Positions 41,527 to 50,440 of a stretch of 64,000 nucleotides of DNA are shown here, one piece after another. The notes beneath the pieces were generated by a model. That model did not search any database, had not been told where the DNA came from, and worked only from the letters and a program-made list of their open reading frames with translations. The DNA is taken from positions 62,001 to 126,000 of the forward strand of contig CAYQTA010000114.1 in the NCBI GenBank assembly GCA_964420365.1, in the 5' to 3' direction. This DNA comes from JAMOQA01 sp964420365. Lineage in GTDB: Bacteria > Acidobacteriota > Polarisedimenticolia > J045. Within the stretch, counting starts at the first letter, position 1. Each line of letters begins with the position of its first letter. The translations under genes and the position numbers were made by a program.

Positions 41527-42311
41527 CGGCCTCCTTCTCCCCGGGCGACCCGGACGACCTCCGTGCAGCGCCCGGAGCCCTCCTCGATCTCGAACAGGGC
41601 GCCGTGGAGTCCCGGTCCTCCCTCGGCCACCGCCTGGGGAACCGGCCGCGCCGCGAGAAACCGGCGGAGCGCCACGGCCGGGTCGAGCCCGATGACGGAA
41701 TCGTGGGGACCGGTCATCCCGAGGTCGGTCAGGAAACCGGTTCCGCCGGGAAGCACCTGGGCATCCGCGGTGGGGACATGGGTATGGGTACCGAAGACGG
41801 CCGCCACCCGGCCGTCCAGGTGCAGGGCGAGCGCCTTCTTCTCCGACGTGGCCTCCGCGTGGAAGTCGACGATCACGACGTCGGCCTCGCTCACGAGACG
41901 CTCGAGGAGCTGGTCGGCCGTGCGGAAGGGGCACTCGCAGGGGGTCATGAAGACCCTGCCGAGCAGGTTGATCACCGCCACCCGGACCCCGGCCTCGGTG
42001 GGGACCACGACCATCCCCCGCCCGGGGCAGGGTTCCGGGAGGTTGGCCGGCCGGAGGACCCGCGGAAACTCCTCGAGGAGTCTTTCCGCCGAGCGGTGGG
42101 CCCAGACGTGGTTCCCGGTCGTCACGACGTCGGCCCCCGACTCGAACAGGTCGGTGAGGCCCGGTGCGTCGATGCCGCGCCCCGCCCGGAGGTTCTCGCC
42201 GTTCACGACCACCAGGTCCACCCCGTGTTCCTCGACCAGGCCGGGAAGCCAGCGCGCGATCGCCCGCCGTCCCGGGCGTCCGACCACGTCGCCGATCGCG
42301 AGGATGCGCAT
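41523..42311 (-). CDS. ymdB: YmdB-type metallophosphoesterase
   Basis: 262 residues. GDVVGRPGR, NGENL, TTGNHVW, DFHAEATSEKKA and GTHTHVPTAD supply the metal ligands of the YmdB/DR1281 family, dinuclear metal phosphodiesterases (cyclic nucleotide phosphodiesterase activity shown for relatives). It commonly sits next to rny, as here (7 nt apart). Confidence 0.93.
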   Translation of the reverse strand: MRILAIGDVVGRPGRRAIARWLPGLVEEHGVDLVVVNGENLRAGRGIDAPGLTDLFESGADVVTTGNHVWAHRSAERLLEEFPRVLRPANLPEPCPGRGMVVVPTEAGVRVAVINLLGRVFMTPCECPFRTADQLLERLVSEADVVIVDFHAEATSEKKALALHLDGRVAAVFGTHTHVPTADAQVLPGGTGFLTDLGMTGPHDSVIGLDPAVALRRFLAARPVPQAVAEGGPGLHGALFEIEEGSGRCTEVVRVARGEGGR

Positions 42312-42318
42312 GGCCCGG

Positions 42319-43905
42319 TCAGACCGCGTAGCTGACGGCCCGGGTCTCCCGGATCACCAGCACCCGGACCTGGTCCGGGTAGTCGACCCGGTCGGTGATC
42401 TCCCGGGCGATCTCCCGGGCGAGGAGGATCGCCTCGTCGTCGGAGACCTCCTCGGCCCGGACGTGGACGCGCAGTTCCCGTCCCGCCCGCACCGCGACCG
42501 CCCGCTCGATCCCCTCGCGGGCGAGGGCGATCTCCTCGACCTGGCGCAGCCGCTCCATGTGCCGCGCGAGGTTCTCGCGGCGCGCCCCCGGCCGGCCGAG
42601 GACGACCCGTCGCGCCGTGACGAGGACGACGCCCTCCGGCGTCCGGGGGGCGTCGGGAGGCTGTGCGAGGGCCCGGATCGGCTCCGTGACCTCCGGAGGT
42701 TCCCCGTAGCGGGTCGCCAGGTCCGCGGAGGCGATCGCCGCGTGGGCGAGGGGTGGGTCCTTGTCCGCGCGGGCGATCTCGTGGAGCAGCCCGGCCCGCC
42801 GGAGCGCCTCGCCGCCGACGCGGAGTTCCGCCGCCAGGTCCCCGGCGAGGAGGGCGACCTCCCGGGACCGGGTCAGCAGGTCCTGCCCGTGATCGTGGAA
42901 GAAGGAGAGGCGACCGAGGAGCAGCACCAGGCGCTCGTGAAGCTGCGTGACACCGAGGTCGTAGGCGACCTTCTCGCCCCGCTCCCGGGCGACCTCGTCG
43001 ATCTCCTCCCGGGTCTTCTCGACGATCTCCTCGATCCGCGCCGGGTGGATGCGACCGTCCTCGACGAGCTTCTCGAGGGCCCGGGCCGCGATCGTCCGGC
43101 GGAGCGGATCCCACGACGAGAGCAGGATCGCCCCGGGAGTGTCGTCGACCAGCAGGTCGACGCCGAGGGCGTGCTCGAGGGAGCGGATGTTCCGGCCCTC
43201 GCGGCCGATCACCCGGCCCTTCATCTCGTCGTTCGGCAGGCGGACGACGGTGATCGTCCCCTCGCCGACCACCGAGCCGCGCAGGGTGGCCATCGAGGCG
43301 AGCAACCGCTCCCGGGCCACCTCCTCGGCGGCGGCGCGGGCCTGCTCGTCCGCCTTCTGGAGCAGGCGCGCGACTTCTCCCTGGACCTCCTTCTCGACCT
43401 CGCCCAGCAGGTGGGCCCGCGCCTGCTCCGTGGTCATCCGGGCCACCTCCTCGAGGCGACGCCGGATCTCCTCCTCGGCCGACGCGATCTCGCGCTCCCG
43501 CTCGTCCAGGCGGGACGCGCGGGCGTCCAGGGCCCCCGCCCGCTCGGCGAGCTCCTCGGCCCGGCCGTCGAGGGCGGCCGCACGCTCCTCCAGCCGGACC
43601 CGCCGGTCGGCCAGTTCCTGCTGGCGCGCGCGAACGTCCTGCTCGCGGCGCGCCAGTTTCTCCTCGCGGCGGCGGTGCTCCTCCGCGAGGCGTTTCTCCT
43701 CGGCGGCGACCTGTCGCTCGACCTCTTCCCGGATCGCGGCGTCCTTCTCGGCCTCGAGGTGGGCGAGCCGGGCGACGTGGTCGGCGAGCTGGCGGGTGCG
43801 CCGGGCGAGGACGAGGGAGAGCGCGACGACGGCCACGACGAGGCCGAGGACCGTCACTGCCAGGAGGACGACGAACGGACCGGGGATTAGCAGCGCCAGG
43901 GGCAT
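42319..43905 (-). CDS. rny: RNase Y homologue with degenerate HD domain
   Basis: 528 residues with the full RNase Y layout: N-terminal membrane helix (about 5-32), long coiled coil (35-190), KH domain (DEMKGRVIGREGRNIRSLE, about 230-248), HD region and C-terminal domain. The HD catalytic residues are altered: the usual GQNxLQHS reads GQDLLTRS (His to Arg346), HD of LLHDIGKA reads HE (375-376), the later His-His is missing (QPPDAP) and the final Asp of ADAISAARPG is Arg432; only His388 remains. It is therefore probably not an active endoribonuclease, though RNA binding by KH and membrane anchoring could persist. Position between zapA and ymdB is standard. Confidence 0.9.
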   Translation of the reverse strand: MPLALLIPGPFVVLLAVTVLGLVVAVVALSLVLARRTRQLADHVARLAHLEAEKDAAIREEVERQVAAEEKRLAEEHRRREEKLARREQDVRARQQELADRRVRLEERAAALDGRAEELAERAGALDARASRLDEREREIASAEEEIRRRLEEVARMTTEQARAHLLGEVEKEVQGEVARLLQKADEQARAAAEEVARERLLASMATLRGSVVGEGTITVVRLPNDEMKGRVIGREGRNIRSLEHALGVDLLVDDTPGAILLSSWDPLRRTIAARALEKLVEDGRIHPARIEEIVEKTREEIDEVARERGEKVAYDLGVTQLHERLVLLLGRLSFFHDHGQDLLTRSREVALLAGDLAAELRVGGEALRRAGLLHEIARADKDPPLAHAAIASADLATRYGEPPEVTEPIRALAQPPDAPRTPEGVVLVTARRVVLGRPGARRENLARHMERLRQVEEIALAREGIERAVAVRAGRELRVHVRAEEVSDDEAILLAREIAREITDRVDYPDQVRVLVIRETRAVSYAV

Positions 43906-43989
43906 CGAGTGCGTTCCTCGCCGGCCGGGGCCGGGCCCCGGGCCGGTTCGTCGAGCGGGAAAAGGACCGGCAGGGCGCCCCGGCCGCGG

Positions 43990-44156
43990 GTGGAGGACGT
44001 TCGATGCCTGGAACTCCAGGTGGGTGCCCTCCCGCCGGTTCGGGCTTCCTCTCCCGGTGGAGTGGCCTGCGCGTCCCCGGCGGAGCCCGGGCTCCCTTGC
44101 AGGTGCTGTTGGCTCGAGGTCGTTCCACCGGCGCGGACCCGGGGGCCCTGTCGGGA
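43990..44156 (-). ncRNA. ssrS: Candidate 6S RNA between zapA and rny
   Basis: The 286-nt gap between zapA and rny is where 6S RNA genes often sit. A TATACT -10 box (44167-44162) predicts a start near 44155. The transcript can fold into a long rod: CTCCCG near the 5' end with CGGGAG near 44029-44034, then CCGGTGGA with TCCACCGG, and inner CCTGC/GCAGG around a GGAGCC-CG-GGCTCC hairpin, with an internal bubble. No ORF is present. Sequence identity to known 6S RNA was not established, and the 3' end is estimated. Confidence 0.45.
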
Positions 44157-44161
44157 GCCCC

Positions 44162-44167
44162 AGTATA
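44162..44167 (-). promoter_or_regulatory. -10 element for the zapA-rny intergenic RNA
   Basis: TATACT on the minus strand, 5 of 6 to consensus, immediately after the zapA stop. It could drive the 6S-like RNA, rny, or both. Confidence 0.45.
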
Positions 44168-44191
44168 TCGGGCCCGGCGACCGACCGCGCC

Positions 44192-44545
44192 TCAGTCGTC
44201 CCCCGGGAGGGATGGCCCCTCGAGGACCGCCTCCTCGAGGGCGGCGAGGCGCGCGTCCAGGGCGGCGAGGCGCTCCCGGAGCCGACCGATCCGGAGGACG
44301 GCCGTCCGCCGCAGGTCTTCCCGCTCCGCCGCGACGTTGAGCGCCGAGAGGACGACCACCCTGGGGTCGTCCGGGGCGGCCCGGTCCCCGGCGATCTCGC
44401 GGATCGTCCGGTCGACCTCCGCCGCGAGGCGGCGCAGTTCCCCGGGATCGTCCCCCTGGAGCCGGTAGGACCTGCCCCCGATCGTGACGAGGACCCCCTC
44501 CCGGGTCCCACCACCGCCGGCGCTCTCGTGCTCGTTCCTGTCCAT
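44192..44545 (-). CDS. zapA: Cell division protein ZapA
   Basis: 117 residues: an N-terminal beta segment (VLVTIGGRSYRLQGDDPGELRRLAAEVDRTIREI) and a C-terminal coiled coil (RIGRLRERLAALDARLAALEEAV). ZapA bundles FtsZ at the division ring. It heads the minus-strand housekeeping string and has its own TATACT box with a leader of about 16 nt. Confidence 0.85.
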   Translation of the reverse strand: MDRNEHESAGGGGTREGVLVTIGGRSYRLQGDDPGELRRLAAEVDRTIREIAGDRAAPDDPRVVVLSALNVAAEREDLRRTAVLRIGRLRERLAALDARLAALEEAVLEGPSLPGDD

Positions 44546-44567
44546 CGTGGCCTCCGGGATCGGCGGG

Positions 44568-44573
44568 AGTATA
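44568..44573 (-). promoter_or_regulatory. -10 element of zapA
   Basis: TATACT on the minus strand in the divergent gap with pheS; predicted start about 16 nt upstream of the ATG. No clear -35. Confidence 0.4.
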
Positions 44574-44615
44574 CCGCGCGGCGGCTCCGCCCCGCGGATT
44601 CCCGCCGGGACCGGC

Positions 44616-44621
44616 TACAAT
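44616..44621 (+). promoter_or_regulatory. -10 element of pheST
   Basis: TACAAT on the plus strand, 5 of 6 to consensus, gives a leader of about 60 nt before pheS. The same hexamer serves as the -10 of carA. The -35 region is not recognisable. Confidence 0.4.
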
Positions 44622-44687
44622 GGCTCGTCCCGCCGGGACCGGCGGGAGGAGGGAGGGCGTGCCACGCGCGCCCGCGGGAGCCGAGAC

Positions 44688-46223
44688 ATGACCGAGACGT
44701 TCCGTCCCCAGGAGGCGGCGGTCCTCCGGGTGCTGGCCGCCCGGGAAGGGGCCGCGGCCGTCGAGGAGATCGCCCGGGAAGCCGGGCTCGACCAGAGCCC
44801 CGTCGCCGCCGCCGTCGTGCGCCTCGCCGAGCTGGGACTGGTCCGGGTCGCGGAGGAAACGCGGGAGGAGCTGCGCCTCGGGCCCCGGGGGAAGGCGTTT
44901 CCCGGCGGGGAGTTTCCCGAGCGTCGCGTGGCCCGGGCCCTGCGGGAACTGGGCGGCCGGGCCGAGCTGCCCGACCTGCCCCGGCGGGCCGGCCTCGAGA
45001 TGAAGCAGGTCGGCGAGTCGCTCCGGTGGCTGGCGGCCCGCGGCTGGGCGACGAAGGAGGGGAAGACCCTCTCGCTGGGTGACCCGTGGCGGGAAGGCGA
45101 ACCGGACCTCCAGCCGGACGAACGCCTGGTCGCCCGCCTGCGGGACACCGGTCCCGCCCTGCGCGAGGTCCTGGCGGACGAGGGGATCCCGGTCGACGAG
45201 GCGCTCGCCCTCCTCGCGAAGCGCTCGGGCGTGGTGGAGACCCGCGCACGGCGACGCCGCTTCGTCTCCCTGACCGATGCCGGGCGCCGGCGCGTCGCGG
45301 ACGGCGTGGAGGCCCGGGAGGAAGTGACCGAGCTGACCACCGACCTCCTGGTCTCGGGCCGGTGGCGGGACGTCGACTTCCGGCCGTACGACGTGACGCT
45401 CCCCGGTCCCCGGGTGCTCCTCGGCAAGGAGCACCCGTTCCGGAGGATCCTCGAGAAGACCCGGCGCGTGTTCCTCGAGATGGGTTTCGAGGAGGTCGAG
45501 AGCCCCTGGGTCGAGTCGGCATTCTGGGATTTCGACGCCCTCTTCCAGCCCCAGGACCATCCCGCCAGGGACATGCAGGACACCTTCTACGTCGCCCGGC
45601 CGGGCCGGGCCCGCCTGCCGGCCGACGACCTGGTCGAGCGGGTCGGCCGGACCCACGAGGACGGGGGCGACACCGGCTCGCTCGGGTGGCGGACCCGGTG
45701 GAACCGGGAGCTCGCGGCCCGGTGCGTCCTTCGAACCCACACGACGGCGGCCAGCATCCGCGCCCTCGCCGCGAACCCGGAACCGCCGCGGAAGGTGTTC
45801 TGCGTCGGCCCGGTCTTCCGCCGGGAGACGATCGATTACAAGCACCTCCCGGTCTTCCACCAGGTCGACGGAATCGTCGTCGACGAGCACGCGTCGTTCG
45901 CGGGGCTGCTCTCCCTGCTCGGGACGTTCTACCGCAAGATGGGCTTCGAACGGATCCAGTTCCGCCCGGCGTTCTTCCCGTACACCGAGCCGTCGGTCGA
46001 GGTGTTCGTCTGGATGGAGTCCCGGTCCGACTGGGTCGAGATGGGGGGCGCCGGGATCTTCCGCCCGGAGGTCACCGAGCCCCTCGGGTGCCGCGTCCCG
46101 GTCCTCGCGTGGGGACTCGGCCTCGAGCGGCTCGCGATGTTCCGCTACGAGCTCTCGGACATCCGGGAGATCTACCTCGCCCACCTGCGCTGGCTCGAGG
46201 AGGTCCCGCTGTGCCGATCCTAG
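44688..46223 (+). CDS. pheS: Phenylalanyl-tRNA synthetase alpha chain, archaeal/eukaryotic type
   Basis: 511 residues, longer than the usual ~340-residue bacterial subunit. The first ~200 residues hold winged-helix domains (QEAAVLRVLAAREGAAAVEEIAREAGLDQSPVAAAVVRLAELGLV), the hallmark of the archaeal/cytosolic eukaryotic form. Catalytic class II core: motif 2 GPVFRRETIDYKHLPVFHQ, motif 3 GLGLERLAMFRY, and THTTAASIRAL. It charges tRNA-Phe with PheT. Bacteria with this form (spirochaetes are the textbook case) are thought to have acquired it from archaea. Gene overlaps pheT by 13 nt. Confidence 0.93.
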   Translation: MTETFRPQEAAVLRVLAAREGAAAVEEIAREAGLDQSPVAAAVVRLAELGLVRVAEETREELRLGPRGKAFPGGEFPERRVARALRELGGRAELPDLPRRAGLEMKQVGESLRWLAARGWATKEGKTLSLGDPWREGEPDLQPDERLVARLRDTGPALREVLADEGIPVDEALALLAKRSGVVETRARRRRFVSLTDAGRRRVADGVEAREEVTELTTDLLVSGRWRDVDFRPYDVTLPGPRVLLGKEHPFRRILEKTRRVFLEMGFEEVESPWVESAFWDFDALFQPQDHPARDMQDTFYVARPGRARLPADDLVERVGRTHEDGGDTGSLGWRTRWNRELAARCVLRTHTTAASIRALAANPEPPRKVFCVGPVFRRETIDYKHLPVFHQVDGIVVDEHASFAGLLSLLGTFYRKMGFERIQFRPAFFPYTEPSVEVFVWMESRSDWVEMGGAGIFRPEVTEPLGCRVPVLAWGLGLERLAMFRYELSDIREIYLAHLRWLEEVPLCRS

Positions 46224-48052
46224 GAATCGCCCTCGACGAGCTCTACCAGTACCTCGGCGAGACCCTCCCCCCGGAGCGGCTCGAGGAGGAGCTGCACCGC
46301 TTCGGGTCCTCGGTGGAGGGGTGGGCCGAGCTCGGCCGCTGGCGCTGCCCCCGCTGCGGGGCGGTCACCGAGAGCGCCGAGCCGGGCACGCCCCCCGTCG
46401 CCTGCGACGGGTGCGGCGCCGACCTGCGGGAGATCGACCCGCCGGCGGAAGACCTGGGGACGGTCCGCGTCCTGAAGATGGAACTCCTCGCCGTTCGCCC
46501 GGACCTCTTCGATCCGCCCGGCCTCGCCCGGGCGCTCCGCGGGTTCCTCGGCATGGAGGAGGGGGCTCCGGAGTACCTCGTGGAAACGGGGGACTGGAGC
46601 ATCGAGGTCGACCCGGCCCTGGCCGGCCCGGACGTGGTGCGCCCCCGGATCGTCGCGGCGACGGTCCACGACGTCGACCTGGACGAGGCCCGGCTGCGCT
46701 CCCTGATGAAGCTCCAGGAGAACGTCCACTGGGCCCTCGGGCGCGACCGCAAGCTCGCCTCGATCGGCGTCTACGACCTGCGCCACGTCTCCGGCCCGGG
46801 CCTCCGGTACCGGGCGGTGCCGCTGGACGGCGTGCGGTTCGTTCCCCTCGGGTTCGACCCGGCCGACCCCGCGGCGGCCCTCACTCCCGCCGAGATCCTC
46901 GAACGCCACCCGAAGGGGCGCGCCTTCGCGCGGCTCCTGGCCGGCGCGCGGAAGGCGCCCCTCCTCGAGGACGCGGAGGGGGGCGTCCTCTCGATGCCTC
47001 CGATCATCAACTCGGAGAACACCCGCGTGACGACGAAGACGCGGGAGGTGCTGATCGACGTGACCGGCCTCGAGGACCGCCACGTCGAGAAGGCCCTGAA
47101 CATCGTGGTCACGAGCCTCCTCGAGTCGAGCCCGGGGGCGTACGCCCGCACGCTCGAGATTCGCTACCAGGGGGGGATCCGCCGCACCCCGGACCTGGCC
47201 CCGCAGGAAGTCCACCTCTGTCCCGCGGAGACCTCGCGACTGATCGGCATCGAATGCTCCCCCGACGAGGTCGCGGCACTGCTCCGGAGGATGCGCCACG
47301 ACGCGGAGGCGCGGCACGACCACGTGCGGGTTCTCGTCCCGGCCTGGCGCGCCGACATCCTTCACCCCCGCGACCTGATGGAAGACGTGGCGATCGCCCA
47401 CGGGTACGACCGGATGCCGGCCGTCGCCCTCGAGACCGCCACCTACGGCGGGCCGCTCCCGCGGGAGGAGCTGGCCGCGGCCGCCCGGGCGGCCCTGGCG
47501 GGGCAGGGGATGCTCGAGGTGATGACCCTCGCCCTGACCAGCGAGGAGGCCACGTACGCGAAGACCGGGATCCCGGACCGGGACGCGCACGTTCGGCTGG
47601 ACAACCCGATCAGCGTCGAGCAGACGATGCTCCGGGTTTCCCTGGTCCCCGGCCTGATGGAGACCCTCGCCCTCAACCTGGGTCACCCGTACCCGCAGCG
47701 GATCTTCGAGGTCGGCCTGGTGACGACCGTCGACGAGGCGGCCGAGACCGGTGCCCGGGAGCACCTGCACGCCGGGTTCGCCCTGGCCGGCGACGGCACC
47801 GGCTACGCGGACGCCCGGGCCGCGCTCGACGCCTTCCTCCGCGAGATGGGAGCCGGGCCCGCCGTCGCCCGGTACGTCCCGCTGGAGATACCGCTCTTCC
47901 TGCCGGGCCGGGGGGCGGAGGTCCTCGTGGGGGACCGCTCGGTCGGCTTCCTCGGGGAGGTTCACCCCGAGGTCCTCGAGCGGTACCGGGTCGTCCACCC
48001 GGTCGCCGTCGCCGAGGTTCGGCTCGAGGAGCTGCCGGGCTGCCGGGCTTGA
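46211..48052 (+). CDS. pheT: Phenylalanyl-tRNA synthetase beta chain, archaeal type, with zinc ribbon
   Basis: 613 residues, the compact archaeal/eukaryotic type without the tRNA-binding EMAP-like domain and the C-terminal ferredoxin-like anticodon domain of bacterial PheT. Conserved ALGRDRKLASIGVYDL, PPIINSENTRVT and a PheT core are visible. Residues 46-68 carry CPRC...CDGC (Cys46, 49, 65, 68), a zinc-ribbon-like insertion in the N-terminal domain that I do not associate with the family. GTG start at 46211, read within the end of pheS, has AGGAGG 8 nt upstream. Confidence 0.92.
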   Translation: MPILGIALDELYQYLGETLPPERLEEELHRFGSSVEGWAELGRWRCPRCGAVTESAEPGTPPVACDGCGADLREIDPPAEDLGTVRVLKMELLAVRPDLFDPPGLARALRGFLGMEEGAPEYLVETGDWSIEVDPALAGPDVVRPRIVAATVHDVDLDEARLRSLMKLQENVHWALGRDRKLASIGVYDLRHVSGPGLRYRAVPLDGVRFVPLGFDPADPAAALTPAEILERHPKGRAFARLLAGARKAPLLEDAEGGVLSMPPIINSENTRVTTKTREVLIDVTGLEDRHVEKALNIVVTSLLESSPGAYARTLEIRYQGGIRRTPDLAPQEVHLCPAETSRLIGIECSPDEVAALLRRMRHDAEARHDHVRVLVPAWRADILHPRDLMEDVAIAHGYDRMPAVALETATYGGPLPREELAAAARAALAGQGMLEVMTLALTSEEATYAKTGIPDRDAHVRLDNPISVEQTMLRVSLVPGLMETLALNLGHPYPQRIFEVGLVTTVDEAAETGAREHLHAGFALAGDGTGYADARAALDAFLREMGAGPAVARYVPLEIPLFLPGRGAEVLVGDRSVGFLGEVHPEVLERYRVVHPVAVAEVRLEELPGCRA

Positions 48053-48134
48053 ACGCTCGGGGGGGGGTAGACTCCCTGGTCGGGCACGGGGGGATGGCCC
48101 CCGGTTCGCCGGTCCGCAGGAAGGAGGTGTGCCG

Positions 48135-48692
48135 ATGAACCGTTCCTCGTTCGTTCCCGTCCTGCTCGCCTCGATCGCGTTCGTCGTGGGCGCCTTCCTG
48201 GTCGCCCGCTCCATCCGCTACGAGGTCGTCCCCGCCGAGGAGGGGGACGACGTCGCCTGGGTCGTCGACCGGGCAAGCGGCGAGATCGCCCGCATCGTCG
48301 ACACCGGCCGCCACCCGGTGCGGCCCGCAGGGGAAAAGACGCCCGCGCCGGCGCGGCCGGGACGGGCCGAAGAAGACGAGGCCCGCCGCCAGGCGGGCGG
48401 CTTCGAGTTCGACGTCGGGCGGAATCACTGGTACCTCGGGGCCTACGTCCGGGAGTGGCTCCGCCGGGCGAAGGGGCCCCTGGATATCGAGGGCTGGAAG
48501 GTCAAGCGGGTCGGCGAGGGGAAGTACCTCGTCACCTTCACGTTCACGAACGGTGGCCGGCGGTACGGCTGGGCGATCGAGACGATCCACGTGCCGAACC
48601 AGGGCTGGATCACCCGTGACGCCCTCGCCGACCCGGGGCTGCGCAGGGCATACGGCCTCGAGGAGCTCGAGCCCCCGCCCCCGCTCCCCTGA
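48135..48692 (+). CDS. Membrane-anchored protein of unknown function downstream of pheT
   Basis: 185 residues: one N-terminal helix (about 7-26), a low-complexity Pro/Ala/Arg linker (about 60-85) and a compact C-terminal domain with FDVGRNHWYLGAYVREWL and KVKRVGEGKYLVTFTFTNGG. Probably inner-membrane with the domain outside the cytosol. The ribosome-binding site AAGGAGG is ideal. Located 82 nt after pheT, possibly co-transcribed. No family recognised. Confidence 0.7.
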   Translation: MNRSSFVPVLLASIAFVVGAFLVARSIRYEVVPAEEGDDVAWVVDRASGEIARIVDTGRHPVRPAGEKTPAPARPGRAEEDEARRQAGGFEFDVGRNHWYLGAYVREWLRRAKGPLDIEGWKVKRVGEGKYLVTFTFTNGGRRYGWAIETIHVPNQGWITRDALADPGLRRAYGLEELEPPPPLP

Positions 48693-48786
48693 CGCCCCGT
48701 CCCTCCTCGCCCGCGGGGTCCCTGCGCGGCCTTCCCGAGGGCGCGGGGAGGTCACGGAGGGGCCCCGGGGAGGGAGGAGAGGGGGG

Positions 48787-49986
48787 TCAGCGGGAGCGGA
48801 GGGGGTAGAGGAGGAAGCGGGCGTCGACACCGCCGACCAGGACCGGGTGGCGGCGGCCGGCCGCGAGGCCGAGCTCGCGGGTGAGGGCCGGGTCGCCCGA
48901 GAGGACGGCGAGGGTCCAGCCCGGCAGCCGGCGGGCGAGAGTGCCGAGGGCGCGCCAGGCCGCCCGGACGCCCGTGCCGGCGAGGCGACGACCCCAGGGC
49001 GGGTTCGTCAGGACGATGCCGGGCCGCGCGCCGGGATTTTCGGGCGGTTCCAGGGCCTCGACCGAGGCCTCCCGGACCTCGACGTGCCCGCCGAGGCCCG
49101 CCCGGGCGACGAGGGCGCGGGCCTCGGCGACCCGGACCGCGTCCGCGTCGGCACCGAGAAAAGGGGCGTGGTCCCCCGGGGGTCGCCGGGAGGCGAGTTC
49201 CTCGGCGAGCTCGGCGAGCGGCACGTCCCGGAAGGGAAGCAGGGCTCCGAGGGCGAGCCTCCGCGGGTCCCGCGCCGCGGGGAGGCCGAGGGCGACCGCG
49301 GCCGCCTCGGCGAGAAGGGTACCCGAGCCGCAGAAGGGATCGAGGAGGGGACGGTCCGCGCGGACTCCCGCCAGGAGCGCGAGGCCGGCGGCGACGTCCT
49401 CCCGGAGGGGCGCCGTCGCGTCCCGCCTGCCGCCCCGGTAGTGAAGACTGCCACCCCCCAGGTCGAGGCCGACCGAGCAGCGGCCCTTCCGGATCGCCAC
49501 GTCGAGAAGCGCGCGTGGCCGCCGCGGGTCGACGGGAGGCGCCTGCCGGCCCCGGGCGCGGAACCGGTCGCGCACCGCGTCCTTGGCGAGGCGCGCGACG
49601 TGAAGCGTGTGGCGGAGCGCCGGGGACCGGCCGGTCGCCCGCACGGCGAAGGGAACGCCGACGGGCAACCAGTCCTCCCAGGGGAGGTCCCGGAGGGCGG
49701 CCGCGAGGGCGTCCGGTTCGGCGGGGATGTCCCGGGCGAGGTCGAGGACGACCCTGCCGGCCGCACGCGAGGCGAGCGTGACCCGGGCGGCCGCCAGCAG
49801 CGTGTCGTCGTCGCCCGGGGGCAGGCCGACGTCGGCGGTGGCCGGTCCCGTCTCCCGGGCGGGAAGCCCGAGGAGCGCCGACACCTCGCCCGCGGCGGCG
49901 CCGGCGAGGCCCGGGGCCGTCACGAGACGAAGGTGCGGGGGGGTGGTCCCGCCGCGCGGCCCCGGGGCGGCGCGGCGGGAAGTCAC
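48787..49986 (-). CDS. THUMP/RlmL-type N2-guanine RNA methyltransferase
   Basis: 399 residues. N-terminal THUMP-like half (about 20-165), then LHYRGGRRDATAPLREDVAAGL, SAM-binding DPFCGSGTLLAEAA and catalytic TNPPWGRRL, which define the RlmKL/TrmN-like m2G methylase family acting on 23S rRNA or tRNA. GTG start lies 1 nt after the rplT stop, so it belongs to the thrS-rpmI-rplT unit; the C-terminal domain of RlmK is absent. Confidence 0.88.
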   Translation of the reverse strand: MTSRRAAPGPRGGTTPPHLRLVTAPGLAGAAAGEVSALLGLPARETGPATADVGLPPGDDDTLLAAARVTLASRAAGRVVLDLARDIPAEPDALAAALRDLPWEDWLPVGVPFAVRATGRSPALRHTLHVARLAKDAVRDRFRARGRQAPPVDPRRPRALLDVAIRKGRCSVGLDLGGGSLHYRGGRRDATAPLREDVAAGLALLAGVRADRPLLDPFCGSGTLLAEAAAVALGLPAARDPRRLALGALLPFRDVPLAELAEELASRRPPGDHAPFLGADADAVRVAEARALVARAGLGGHVEVREASVEALEPPENPGARPGIVLTNPPWGRRLAGTGVRAAWRALGTLARRLPGWTLAVLSGDPALTRELGLAAGRRHPVLVGGVDARFLLYPLRSR

Positions 49987-49987
49987 G

Positions 49988-50344
49988 TCAGGCCAGGGCC
50001 GCCCGGGCCTTCTCGACCAGGGCGGTGAAGGCCGCCGGCTCCCGGACGGCCAGGTCCGCGAGGATCTTCCGGTCGATCTCGACGCCGGCCTTGTGGAGGC
50101 CGTCGATGAAGCGGCTGTAGGAGATCCCGTTCTGCCGGGCCGCGGCGCCGATCCGCTGGATCCAGAGGCGGCGGAACTGGCGCTTCTTCTGCCGCCGGTC
50201 GCGGTAGGCGAAGGCGAGCGAGCGGTCGACCTGCTCCCTGGCGATCCGGTAACAGTTGTGCTTGCTCAGGTAGTAGCCCTTCGCCCGGGCCAGGATCTTC
50301 TTGCGGCGCTGGCGCCGCTTGGTGCCCCGTTTGACTCTCGGCAT
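49988..50344 (-). CDS. rplT: 50S ribosomal protein L20
   Basis: 118 residues. MPRVKRGTKRRQRRKKILARAKGYY and the rest match L20 throughout, a primary 23S rRNA binder and assembly protein. ATG at 50344 chosen by family start. Lies 96 nt downstream of rpmI. Confidence 0.97.
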   Translation of the reverse strand: MPRVKRGTKRRQRRKKILARAKGYYLSKHNCYRIAREQVDRSLAFAYRDRRQKKRQFRRLWIQRIGAAARQNGISYSRFIDGLHKAGVEIDRKILADLAVREPAAFTALVEKARAALA

Positions 50345-50440
50345 CGTCCACCTCCTCGCGCGCGCACCCGCGGGGTGCGGGGGGAGAACGCCGGGCCGGA
50401 CGGGCAAGGTCCCCGGCCGCGGCGGAGTGGGAAAGGAAGC

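Noticed and set aside
48720..48748. Possible bidirectional terminator between the pheT-downstream gene and the methylase gene
   Set aside because: Only an 8-bp stem with a G.U pair and no T tract; such stems are common by chance here.
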